Shown: positions 1 through 6,651, counted from the stretch's first letter. The stretch is 8,225 nt of DNA from Thiodiazotropha sp037382065 (GCA_037382065.1 JARRQF010000170.1:1-8225), one strand, 5' to 3'. Notes: generated from the sequence alone by a model not told the origin. Made by a program: numbers and translations.

Positions 1-60
1 TATTTTCTTTAAAATCAGAAACCTGTTATTAGAAGGGAGCGGTCAACTGATTTTTTTAGG
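1..60 (-). repeat. R1 repeat, copy A (one end, cut by window edge)
   Basis: Read on the minus strand from 60 to 1, this begins CCTAAAAAAATCAGTTG. It matches the first 60 bases of the copy at 7961 with about three mismatches and one length change in the A run. Only the end of the element is visible; its body continues left of the window. The base context just outside the end is TTGAA, the same pentamer that flanks the complete copy at 3054-3298. The element has no credible reading frame. Confidence 0.85.
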
Positions 61-147
61 TTCAAGCATTGCAACGCAGTATCCTGGCCTGAGCAGGCTT
101 CCCTTCGGGCGAGACGCTATCATCGTCAATTTGTATGAAGCACCACA

Positions 148-915
148 CTAGCGTTCCGACTTTGCAACGAAGCTTAATATGAAATCGCTATATAAATCTT
201 TCATAGGTAAATCATAATCAACTTTTAAACGCCTTCTCGTTGTCTTTACATTTTCACCTGTTTTCTTATTTACTGCATCCACCTCTATTTCTTCCCAATA
301 CATACCAATACCACGTTTTTGCCAATTAGGAAGCTCATTAAAATTAATACCATTTACAAATAAGTACTCATTCTTTTCAGAAACGGACATTTTTGAGAGC
401 ATTTTTGTTGCCTTCCTTGGCGAAGCGCCATTGCCCCTTGAATTCCAGTAGCAGTGCGAACCAAGTGAGTTTCTATGTGCATCTTCACTTCTCCAACGAA
501 AATAATCAACCACGAGCTGTTGAGTAGGTAATTGACATATTCGACAATCAAAAGCCCCTAAATCACCCAAAAGCAAGCTGAATTTTGCACTTGCCTCCCC
601 TGCAAGAACTGAATTTAGCTTGCGCTCCTTTCTATTAAAGGTATCTTCATAAAAATCTAGTAATAGAGATATTTCATCACTTTGTGTATATCCGTAAACG
701 ACCTTGAAACCACATTGCATCAGATGTTTTACGGTTTCAACCATAATATCTCTAAACTTAATATCATATGGCGCTTCAAATTTATGCTTCTCTTTTGTTA
801 ATTTTGTAAACCCTCTTCCATCAATTCTCGCTACCATATAAATACCAGGAAGAACACAGTGATCATGCGCATTTTCATATACACGCATTAGTTTATCTAA
901 ATCATCAAATTTCAT
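148..915 (-). CDS. Thg1-like 3'-5' RNA polymerase (tRNAHis guanylyltransferase family)
   Basis: The 255-residue product is recognisable as a bacterial Thg1-like protein. Family knowledge: these enzymes add nucleotides in the reverse (3'-5') direction to RNA 5' ends, first activating the end with a nucleotide. Bacteria encode G-1 of tRNAHis in the gene, so bacterial members are thought to repair 5'-truncated tRNAs rather than make G-1. Visible motifs are the metal-binding RIDGRGF (30-36), QSDE (78-81, second acidic pair), RKLNSVLAGEASAKFS (98-113), a histidine/asparagine motif AHRNSLGSHCYW (146-157), and a C-terminal QKRGIGMYWEE stretch. The length is normal for the family and there is no frameshift. 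I chose the ATG at 915 because the family starts MKFDDLD; the upstream ATG at 945 only re-reads the tail of the kinase gene. The first 11 bases overlap the kinase gene's end, so translational coupling is likely. Only a weak GGAAAA precedes the start. Family call firm; tRNA-repair role inferred. Confidence 0.93.
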   Translation of the reverse strand: MKFDDLDKLMRVYENAHDHCVLPGIYMVARIDGRGFTKLTKEKHKFEAPYDIKFRDIMVETVKHLMQCGFKVVYGYTQSDEISLLLDFYEDTFNRKERKLNSVLAGEASAKFSLLLGDLGAFDCRICQLPTQQLVVDYFRWRSEDAHRNSLGSHCYWNSRGNGASPRKATKMLSKMSVSEKNEYLFVNGINFNELPNWQKRGIGMYWEEIEVDAVNKKTGENVKTTRRRLKVDYDLPMKDLYSDFILSFVAKSER

Positions 916-1351
916 TTTTCCAATCATCCATTTTGAATAAACCATTTTTAATGGTTACATAAAACAATTTATTAAATCCCTCGGAGTAACTTGGAAGCTC
1001 AAGTTTATTATATGTACCTTTTATTGCTACATCAGGAACTCTTTTCTGTTCTTCTCGCTTCATGTTTCGTGTAAGGCATTGCTCTATACTTGAGCTAAAA
1101 TAATAGCCAGTAACAGTAAAACGATTTAAAATAAACTTTTCTATATACTTCTGCCTCTCTTTTTTCGTAGGATTAGTATTATCGATTACAACAGGTTGCT
1201 TTGCCTGTAAGCACGCTTCAAACAATATTCTTTCTCTATTACGGGTTTTCAGCATATCCATATTAAGCCGTAAATGTGTTTTATATAAATGCTTTAAAAA
1301 GAAAGAAGATTTCCCGCTAGCTTGAAGCCCTACAAATATAACCCCATCCAT
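905..1351 (-). CDS. P-loop polynucleotide kinase-like ATPase
   Basis: This 148-residue protein consists of one P-loop kinase domain of the T4 Pnk / PNKP kinase type. Walker A is GLQASGKS (8-15). An NMD segment (30-32) with nearby arginines (R37, R39) sits where T4 Pnk has its catalytic Asp and substrate-binding Arg. The Walker B-like strand is VVIDNTN (54-60), and a basic lid region runs through R95, R99 and R104 to RVPDVAI (104-110). The expected reaction is ATP-dependent phosphorylation of a 5'-OH nucleic-acid end. No phosphatase or ligase domain is attached. It is the first gene of the pair and overlaps the Thg1-like gene by 11 bases. The substrate is not visible from sequence, so a small-molecule kinase is possible, but the neighbour argues for RNA ends. 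The ATG at 1351 puts the P-loop strand immediately at the N-terminus, as usual. No strong ribosome-binding site is seen. Confidence 0.85.
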   Translation of the reverse strand: MDGVIFVGLQASGKSSFFLKHLYKTHLRLNMDMLKTRNRERILFEACLQAKQPVVIDNTNPTKKERQKYIEKFILNRFTVTGYYFSSSIEQCLTRNMKREEQKRVPDVAIKGTYNKLELPSYSEGFNKLFYVTIKNGLFKMDDWKNEI

Positions 1352-1468
1352 CTAAATTCACTTTTACTATCATGCTCGGTTTACTGTGCATATTTTTGTT
1401 GGCGGCACTTCATGCATATTATTGCGTAAAAAAGTGACGGCAGAGATAACCATGCCTTAATGCCTATT

Positions 1469-1522
1469 TGAAGAAAATAGCCTCAATGGTCATGGTCACC
1501 TATTGAGTGAATCACGCTGTAG
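1469..1522 (+). repeat. R1 repeat, copy B (internal fragment)
   Basis: The stretch AAGAAAATAGCCTCAATGGT and the following bases through ATCACGCTGTAGC match the internal part of the copy at 8010-8062 base for base, apart from scattered changes. It is in the same orientation as the copies at 3054 and 7961. Neither terminal repeat is preserved. Diverged sequence from about 1424 (AAAAAAGTGACGGC then GATAAC) and a T-rich TTTTTTAGG near 1560 could be the eroded ends. Confidence 0.75.
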
Positions 1523-1644
1523 CACAACTCACCTATAGGAAAACTGAGTCTATCAAAAATTTTTTAGGGAAATTAGCACATTAGTCACAGAATGGAGCAG
1601 TATTAGTTAGCATCCAGAAACTTGCCATCCTTTGCTATATAGCT

Positions 1645-1773
1645 TTAGAACAGACACGTAATTATCCACGCTAAATTTAGAGGTCCTGTTCTTTTCATGA
1701 AGTCATCTAGGGAAAATCCATCTGCATAGTTACTCTCGTATCCAAAATCACTCCATATAAGTTGTAAAAGCAT
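1645..1773 (-). other. Uncertain 42-residue ORF or gene remnant
   Basis: A short leftward frame runs from ATG at 1773 to TAA at 1645. Its composition is protein-like (WSDFGYESNYADGFSLDD within residues 7-24, then FMKRTGPLNLAWII). The frame stays open upstream of the ATG into the left arm of the adjacent R2 palindrome, so this could be the tail of a gene truncated by that repeat. There is no ribosome-binding site ahead of the ATG, and I recognise no family. It may equally be chance. Confidence 0.25.
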
Positions 1774-1785
1774 GCCGCAAATATT

Positions 1786-1885
1786 CGCAAAAGTCGTAGG
1801 ATGTGGTGAGGTACGAACCGCATCCTACATTTCATCCCTTAATGGTGGGACAGAACCCCACCCTATGACTTTTGCGACACCCTCC
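1786..1885. repeat. R2 palindromic repeat (CGCAAAAGTC ends)
   Basis: The left arm CGCAAAAGTCGTAGGATGTGG (1786-1806) and the right arm at 1858-1876 (reverse complement CGCAAAAGTCATAGGGTGG) form imperfect terminal inverted repeats. An inner hairpin GTAGGATG... CGCATCCTAC lies inside the left half. The right 48 bases (1836-1883) recur at 4358-4405. It ends about 9 bases before the stop codon of the leftward glycosyltransferase gene, so in the transcript it would fold just after that stop and could act as a terminator or mRNA-stabilising structure. It looks like a small non-autonomous element; no transposase is present. Confidence 0.7.
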
Positions 1886-1894
1886 AAACTGAAA

Positions 1895-2881
1895 TTATTC
1901 AGGCTGTAATAATTTATTCAGATCCTCTATCGATTTCTCAATTTCACTGGATTTATTCATTTTTCTTTTCAGAAATCGCAGCGAACTATAGAAAAATCCT
2001 GGTACATACGTAAGTAACCTGAGGTAGCGGAGAGAAGGTGGGGTTGGGAATAATTCAACCATATTAAGAAGCTCACGTGCCTGCTTGACCTCGCCCTCCT
2101 TAATACAGGATTTACAAAAATAGAGCAATAGGTTGTTTTTTGTCTCAAGAATACTATTACTAAGCTCTTTATTATGCTGATTTAGATTGTAATGTTTCTG
2201 CAACACAGCTATAAACGCGAGTTGAGACCATTTCAATCTTTTACTTCTGCCTGCCTCGTGCTCTCTATAGACGGCATGTAAATCATCTTGATAGGCCATA
2301 TGATACTCCATGGCAATTCTAAGCCACATATCATAGTCTTCAATAATATCGGGTGAAGTATCAAACAGCCCCACTCTATCAAAACAACTCCTTTTCACGA
2401 CAACGGTCTGTGTTGTTATACAGTTTCCCTTCAATAGGGATTTATAGAAATCGCCAGAGTGATTCACTGGACCTCGGCTGTCACCTGCTTTCCAAAGACC
2501 TTCATTGTCAAACCGAGCTATTCGGGAGAAGATAAGACCTACCTCAGGTGGTTGACTCTTAAAGAATTCCATCTGACTTGCTAATTTCCCTGGAACCCAT
2601 AGGTCATCGGAGTCTAGAAAGGCGATGTAGGTCGAATCCGATGATTGTATGCCGGTATTTCGCGCAGCAGCAGGACCATTATTCTGCTGTTGAATGAGTT
2701 TAACTTGGCCGGGGTGTGCATCTGCATATTTTTGCGCTATCTGTACCGTATTGTCCGTAGAGCCGTCGTCAACAATAATGACTTCCATGTCTTTGAAAGT
2801 TTGGGCCAATACTGAGTCTAATGTTTCTTCAAGGTATACCCCAACATTGTATGCTGGAATAATTACACTAACCGACCGCAT
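1895..2881 (-). CDS. Family 2 glycosyltransferase (GT-A fold)
   Basis: This 328-residue protein transfers a sugar from a nucleotide-sugar donor, probably during assembly of a surface polysaccharide. Visible signatures are the N-terminal VSVIIPAYN strand (4-12), the nucleotide-binding DDGSTD (38-43), NNGPAAARNTG (67-77), the metal-binding DSDD (90-93, FLDSDDLW) and the acceptor-side motif EDYDMWLR (181-188) carrying the likely catalytic acidic pair. Residues after about 220 are a helical, basic C-terminal region without a clear membrane anchor. The frame is open to an ATG at 2896, but GGGAG at 2890-2894 lies inside that extension and is spaced 5 and 8 bases from two adjacent ATGs (2884, 2881); I use 2881. 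It stands alone between repeats, not in a polysaccharide cluster, so donor, acceptor and pathway cannot be told. It is probably a stray cargo gene. Confidence 0.9.
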   Translation of the reverse strand: MRSVSVIIPAYNVGVYLEETLDSVLAQTFKDMEVIIVDDGSTDNTVQIAQKYADAHPGQVKLIQQQNNGPAAARNTGIQSSDSTYIAFLDSDDLWVPGKLASQMEFFKSQPPEVGLIFSRIARFDNEGLWKAGDSRGPVNHSGDFYKSLLKGNCITTQTVVVKRSCFDRVGLFDTSPDIIEDYDMWLRIAMEYHMAYQDDLHAVYREHEAGRSKRLKWSQLAFIAVLQKHYNLNQHNKELSNSILETKNNLLLYFCKSCIKEGEVKQARELLNMVELFPTPPSLRYLRLLTYVPGFFYSSLRFLKRKMNKSSEIEKSIEDLNKLLQPE

Positions 2882-2889
2882 CATTTGAG

Positions 2890-2894
2890 CTCCC
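2890..2894 (-). promoter_or_regulatory. Ribosome-binding site deciding the glycosyltransferase start
   Basis: GGGAG on the minus strand lies 5 bases before ATG 2884 and 8 before ATG 2881. The further upstream ATG at 2896 has only AT-rich sequence ahead of it. This favours the shorter protein, which begins directly at the conserved VSVIIPAYN strand. Confidence 0.6.
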
Positions 2895-2896
2895 AT

Positions 2897-3053
2897 AATT
2901 ATTACTATTTGCGTTTTTGCGTGTACTAATCAGACCATAAGTATTATGACACTCAGGGCGATAAGAATAGTTATCAAGACACAGGCAGTGCCCCCCAATT
3001 TTAAGAGCCGCAACACCAAGCCGGGCTATTCTTGTAGCCCCTAACCTTTTGAA
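2897..3053. other. Upstream region of the glycosyltransferase, no gene seen
   Basis: No reading frame of note. A short hairpin GGGCTA / TAGCCC (3023-3028 with 3035-3040, six-base loop) is visible. It is not followed by a convincing T run in either direction. A promoter for the glycosyltransferase must lie here or in the repeat to its right, but I could not find a -35/-10 pair with good spacing. Confidence 0.4.
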
Positions 3054-3298
3054 TCTAAAAAATCAGTTGATAACTCTATTCTAGCAATAGGTTTCTAATT
3101 TTGAAAAAAATAGGCTCAATGTTCATGGTCATCTATTGGAAAATCTTGCTATAGCGTGACTTGCGTCATTTATGGCAGCGTATGGCGGCATTGAAACTCC
3201 TTGGAATAGCAGGGTATTGCATGCCGCGCAAGGATGCACAGAAGCGACCCTTGCCTTATACCACCACAAGCACACGCTATCCAACTGATCTTTTTAAG
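3054..3298 (+). mobile_element. R1 element, complete copy C (MITE-like, 245 bp)
   Basis: The left end TCTAAAAAATCAGTTG and the right end CAACTGATCTTTTTAAG are imperfect inverted repeats. The pentamer TTGAA directly flanks both (3049-3053 and 3299-3303), a plausible target-site duplication. The interior aligns end to end with the copy at 7961, including the region of CTCCTTGGAATAGC and the ACCACCACAAGC stretch near the right end. It codes for nothing. By structure it is a miniature non-autonomous transposable element whose transposase would act from elsewhere. It is more diverged than copies A and F, so probably an older insertion. Confidence 0.8.
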
Positions 3299-3303
3299 TT
3301 GAA

Positions 3304-3714
3304 ATTTTCATGACAGCCCTTCTATCAATTAATTTTAGAATTCAAACATGTCGCCTACTAAAATAAGCGAGATAGCACATCTAAACCATTGATTATATAG
3401 CTGTTAGAAATCTAATTCCCGGTATGAGATCGAATACTTTGTATCAGAGCGAACTTCAAGAAATCGTTAGCTTATAACCACCCCATCCATGCTTTTATAA
3501 ATATCAGGTGGCTGCAATACAGAAGCATACATTTGCCGCATAATAGTGAGAATTACTAAAAAATCTATCGCTTAAGGCTGTCGATAAGGTATGATGGTAC
3601 CCAGTGTTAACGCCACTCCAAAACCACTTCTATTTGCTGGAACCTTTTAACGGATTTTACCATGAAACCTGAAATCCACAGTTAATATTAGTGATTAACA
3701 GTAACGACTCACCC
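3304..3714. other. Non-coding stretch, possibly decayed genes
   Basis: No intact gene. On the minus strand a frame from about 3575 to 3404 reads protein-like segments (MRQMYASVLQPPDIY... from 3541, then RFLEVRSDTKYSISYRELDF) separated by a stop at 3467-3469. This is what a decayed gene would look like, but I recognise no family and the pieces are too short to be sure. Confidence 0.35.
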
Positions 3715-3971
3715 CCTAACTTTAGTAGGCTGGCTTCAGATGTCACGACCCCCATCATGGTTTTAATTAATTTCTATACCCGGTTAAATGCTACCATCTG
3801 GCAGACGAGTAGGTTTACCACAAACACCTTTAATCCATTGCCATACTGTAATAGCCCATGCATATCCGAGGGAAAGCCGCCTTTGACTGTCGCCTCACAG
3901 CATGGACATTGCTTTACCTCGGCATCCACATGCTCAATGACTTTCTCGAAAACGATATCAATTTTTGCCCG
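3715..3971 (-). pseudogene. IS66-family transposase (TnpC) remnant
   Basis: Translating leftward from 3971 gives a fragment with the zinc-finger region of an IS66-type transposase: IEHVDAEVKQCPCCEATVKG, then a QYGNGLKVFVVNLLVCQMV segment, NRV, and KLIKTMMGVVTSEASLLK. In related transposases the segment after the Cys motif reads YG.G.KA...LL..QM..LNRVQ..I..LIG. Here the Gln after NRV is an amber stop (TAG at 3774-3776), consistent with a CAG to TAG change. The frame is closed upstream by TGA at 3972-3974, next to the R1 fragment at 3983, and matching sequence fades after about 3715. Both the N-terminal helical part and the whole catalytic DDE core are missing, so it cannot be functional. Family identification is from memory of the motif pattern. 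Confidence 0.7.
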
Positions 3972-3982
3972 TCATTCATGAT

Positions 3983-4050
3983 CCTAAGAAGATCAGTTGG
4001 ACAGCGTGAAGGGTGCGTTTGTGGTGGTACAGGACAAGGGGCGCTTCTGC
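3983..4050 (-). repeat. R1 repeat, copy D (right-end fragment)
   Basis: CCTAAGAAGATCAGTTGG followed by CAGCGTGAAGGGTGCGTTTG and GTGGTGGTACAGG matches the start of copy E at 7080 almost base for base, so this is the right end of the element read in reverse orientation. Similarity stops near 4050. It abuts the broken 5' side of the IS66 remnant. Confidence 0.8.
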
Positions 4051-4178
4051 GGGTACGCTGCAGGGCAATTGCACTACAAAGGTCTCATTTTCGTGCATAA
4101 TAGAAACAAATCGCCACAAAAATATTGCGAAGCATTTCGTTCTGGTTAAGAAGTTTAGCAAGCTCAGCAGCTATTGGA
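4051..4178. other. Short unrecognised stretch
   Basis: No confident gene. A leftward frame from about 4190 reads DPIAAELAKLLNQNEMLRN, which has the look of the N-terminal helix of an IS66 TnpC, but a stop follows soon after. It lies on the same strand as the TnpC zinc-finger remnant across the R1 fragment. The link is speculative. Confidence 0.25.
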
Positions 4179-4437
4179 TCCCCCTCATCCTATCCTTCTC
4201 CCGGGAGGGAGAAGGGACGCATGAAGCTAGATTCTCTTGTCCCTTGGCATGTGCATACTTATTAAAGCTTTGCTAGGGTACTTTTGAGTTGTTAAATGGG
4301 ATAGACATCAGGCAATGGGTAGGCTGAAAAAAGAGCGCAAGTTCTTACACGTTTTAGCCCTTAATGGTGGGACAAGAACCTACTTTACGACTTTTGCAAC
4401 ACCCTTTCTTGGGGAGAGGGTCAAAGTGAGGGGGATA
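4179..4437. repeat. Inverted CCCTCA/CTCTCCC arms enclosing an R2 half copy
   Basis: The left arm TCCCCCTCATCCTATCC then TTCTCCCGGGAGGGAGAAGG (about 4178-4215) is partly repeated in inverse at 4409-4437 (GGGGAGAGGGTCAAAGTGAG, GGGG). The left arm also folds on itself around CTCCCGGGAG. Sequences of this CCCTCACCCTAACCCTCTCCC type are widely dispersed between genes in many gammaproteobacteria. The interval between the arms contains the R2 half copy and no gene. Confidence 0.55.
4358..4405. repeat. R2 repeat, right-half copy
   Basis: CCCTTAATGGTGGGAC followed by AAGAACC and ACGACTTTTGCAACACCCT is the same length (48 bases) as 1836-1883 and matches it with roughly ten changes. The left half of the palindrome is not recognisable here. 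Confidence 0.7.
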
Positions 4438-4863
4438 TAAAATAGCGTAAGCGCAGCTTACACCACTATTAAGATCAACGTAGTGCGATTGCCCTGGGAT
4501 ACGCTGCGCTTCTCGCTCACGCCAGAACGGGATATTGAAGGGGTGCTTGATTCACGTTGGGTGGTCATACCCTCATTCTGCCTGGAAATTCCAACATCGG
4601 TATCGCCTTGTTTTACCTCTGTCTGTCATGTTAACGTGCACCTTCGCAGGATCTATTCCACCACGCCCGTTAAGACGCTTAGGCTGGCAGATCTTCCCGG
4701 GTAAGAACATGATCTTTCTCCATATTCCAAGGGCATTTGTCACTCTGTTCGGGCACACACAAGTCGCATCATTTTTGCAAATGAGCTCTTTAGTTATGCA
4801 TCACAAAACGGAATATGGTAATTTCTAGAATATGAGTAACCAAAGTGGTGCGAAATGCATAAC
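4438..4863. other. Non-coding stretch, no recognised gene
   Basis: Open frames exist on both strands, but none has a ribosome-binding site or a recognisable protein. A perfect small hairpin GTAAGC GCA GCTTAC lies at 4448-4462. The following sequence (CCTGGGATACGCTGCGCTTC and onward) has the style of dispersed intergenic repeats. I treat the interval as repeat-derived filler. Confidence 0.45.
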
Positions 4864-4882
4864 AAAAAAAGCGTGAAGCTTT
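4864..4882 (-). terminator. Weak intrinsic terminator candidate
   Basis: On the minus strand AAAGC TTCAC GCTTT forms a five-pair stem followed by a run of Ts. It lies about 134 bases past the lipoprotein stop and would end leftward transcription of the macro/lipoprotein block. The stem is short and AT-rich. A second inverted repeat, GTGCTA...TAGCAC, lies between it and the gene at about 4893-4918. Confidence 0.4.
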
Positions 4883-5015
4883 AGTTTAACATTAGTGCTA
4901 TTCTAATTAAATTAGCACAAAATTTTCTGGATGAAAATGACTTGAATTCAGTTAATTGCGATAGCCAGACCCCGGAATACGAAGCAGCCTTGTCGGCTTG
5001 TCCTGGTTTATTCCC

Positions 5016-6116
5016 TCACTCAGGCAAGCAGAACAACCCAATTTTTCCATTACGTCCAGCTGACATAACCATTCTGACACCGGCGTTAATACGAATAGCC
5101 TCGGCAGGCTCACCAAGCTCACCGCTGGCTACGATGACGGGGCTTTCCCCTTGAGACATGGAATATACGTAAATCCCACCGGAAAATGTTCCAAGCGCCA
5201 GCAAATTCTGATCGAAATCGTGAACTTGAATATCATTATTGAATTCGATCCGGTGTATCGACGACAACCCTGGAAGCGATAAGCTATCAAAATATTGGCC
5301 CTGCAACACAACAAGCTGGCCATTGACAAATTCGATACCGCTAGCAAAATACTCCATTCTTGCGCTTGATACCTGCTCTTTTGTATTCAAATCAGACAAG
5401 ACCATCAACCCGCTTTGCAGGGAAACAGCAAGCCAGTTCTTCTGAGGATCAATTGCCGCATTCATCACCTTGTCATCAAACTCAAACGTATTCAGTATAT
5501 TTTGAGGTAGATAGCGTACTGTAACACTATTACTATGCACGCTCGCCACCATCAGTAGATCGTTATCGACGAACTGAACTGTGGATTGAACGGCAACCAA
5601 AGCGGTATCCGGAAGTATCGCGGACATTTCCGTGTCGATTACCTGCCCATCAAATGCGATATACTTACGGTCAGGACTGATCTCTGCCAAACCCGATGCC
5701 AGCTCGAAGCGATACTCTATTTTTTTATTCGCACGAGCAGAAAAAATAGCGGCCAAACCAGATTTTCCCGCCACGAATACATCCGTATTTTTACCTACAA
5801 AATGACAGGAAACCAGCTCAGTAAAACCCTCTGCATCGATAGTTCTCAGAGTATTCTCAGAAAGATCGTTTAACCAAGTTCGAATTGGACCATATTTTCC
5901 TGCCGCCAAAAAGGTACTTCCATCCCGTGAAATATCGATGAATTGAATGGGGTCTAATTCAACTTCCGAGACTCGTTGAAGTTTGCGACCACCCCCCTCT
6001 TTCTCCACAGGTGTTGTGCTGCATCCAACCAGAAAAAACAGTGAGAATACAAATAGCAACAAGCTCGATATTACAGATCGGTATCTGTCGCTACTTTGCC
6101 GAAATATAGCAGCCAT
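5016..6116 (-). CDS. Lipoprotein with WD40-like beta-propeller repeats
   Basis: This 366-residue product has a lipoprotein signal: a basic start, a hydrophobic stretch (residues 14-31), and lipobox LVGC with Cys32 as the lipid-attachment site. Serine follows Cys32, which by the usual Lol rule predicts an outer-membrane, periplasm-facing protein. A short Gly/Lys linker follows. The rest is all-beta with degenerate WD40/YVTN-like blades: ISRDGSTFLAAG, ISPDRKYIAFDG, IDPQKNWLAVS, HDFDQNLLALGTFSGGIYVY and a final MSAGRNGKIGLF. No enzyme motif is seen, so a scaffold or binding role is inferred. The length suits about six or seven blades. There is no clear ribosome-binding site, but later starts would remove the signal. 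It starts 58 bases after the macro-domain gene and could share its transcript. Confidence 0.8.
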   Translation of the reverse strand: MAAIFRQSSDRYRSVISSLLLFVFSLFFLVGCSTTPVEKEGGGRKLQRVSEVELDPIQFIDISRDGSTFLAAGKYGPIRTWLNDLSENTLRTIDAEGFTELVSCHFVGKNTDVFVAGKSGLAAIFSARANKKIEYRFELASGLAEISPDRKYIAFDGQVIDTEMSAILPDTALVAVQSTVQFVDNDLLMVASVHSNSVTVRYLPQNILNTFEFDDKVMNAAIDPQKNWLAVSLQSGLMVLSDLNTKEQVSSARMEYFASGIEFVNGQLVVLQGQYFDSLSLPGLSSIHRIEFNNDIQVHDFDQNLLALGTFSGGIYVYSMSQGESPVIVASGELGEPAEAIRINAGVRMVMSAGRNGKIGLFCLPE

Positions 6117-6174
6117 AGAAGTAATTCATAAAGTTTTCAAATGATATCGATTTATATGGAGCAATTATCCTCCG

Positions 6175-6651
6175 TTAGCTTGGATACCCAATTAGTTGTT
6201 TTTTCTTAGTCTTTTCGAACTTAACAAGAGTATGGTCTTCTCCCACAAGCTCTTCATCAATAATTGCTGCTATAACATTCCAATCGCCACCAGCTAATCC
6301 TGCACCAACCATCGGATACCCGATCTTTTTTCCCGAAAAATTTATTTTTATTGATTTAAATATGGCACGAATCGCTTCATAATCAACTTTAATACCTCTT
6401 CCTTTCCAATGAAACTGAGTATAGGCGTTCACGATCGTTAACTTGCCTATCAATGCACAGGAATATGTACCTAACTTATTACGACTCCCTTTTATAGTTC
6501 TACAATCAGCCTCATATGCTTCCGGGAAGATTGCTTTTATTGATTTTGCAATACCAGCACCCATAACACACTGGCAATTGCAGCCGTGAATAATTACGTC
6601 AAAGATACCATCTGACGCTAGCTTTAATAGGTCACCTTCAATAATTTTCAT
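6175..6651 (-). CDS. Macro-domain protein (ADP-ribose-binding, phosphatase/hydrolase type)
   Basis: This 158-residue single macro domain has the expected order: EGDLL (5-9), the ADP-ribose loop HGCNCQCVMGAGIAKSI (22-38), FPEAYEAD (42-49), VNAYTQ (74-79), and the second phosphate loop PMVGAGLAGGDW (113-124). The HGCN start and the GAGLAGGDW loop resemble the Poa1 / ALC1-like group, whose members remove phosphate from ADP-ribose-1''-phosphate or strip ADP-ribose from proteins; many phages and mobile regions carry them. The position where TARG1 has its catalytic Asp (GLD) is Ala here, with Asp three residues later, so de-ADP-ribosylation chemistry is uncertain. The start codon overlaps the stop of the upstream 84-residue gene by four bases (ATGA), indicating translational coupling. 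No DarT-like toxin is present in the window. Confidence 0.88.
   Translation of the reverse strand: MKIIEGDLLKLASDGIFDVIIHGCNCQCVMGAGIAKSIKAIFPEAYEADCRTIKGSRNKLGTYSCALIGKLTIVNAYTQFHWKGRGIKVDYEAIRAIFKSIKINFSGKKIGYPMVGAGLAGGDWNVIAAIIDEELVGEDHTLVKFEKTKKKQLIGYPS

Noticed and set aside
87..110. GC-rich GCCTGAGCAGGC and CCCTTCGGG hairpins after the Thg1-like stop, considered as terminator or tRNA
   Set aside because: Stems are only 2-4 pairs, no T run follows on the transcribed strand, and no cloverleaf can be formed.
354..551. Leftward frame within the Thg1-like gene
   Set aside because: It is a shadow of the well-conserved 148-915 gene. I considered a frameshift near NSRGNG, but the main frame stays in register with family motifs on both sides.
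4448..4462. GTAAGC...GCTTAC hairpin as a possible IS66 terminal repeat
   Set aside because: IS66 ends often begin GTAAGC, but the distance to the TnpC remnant is too short for tnpA and tnpB and no further terminal sequence matches.
4483..4828. Overlapping open frames on both strands (up to 97 codons)
   Set aside because: No start signals, no recognisable family, composition rich in Pro/Arg/Cys as in translated repeats, and competing frames on both strands.
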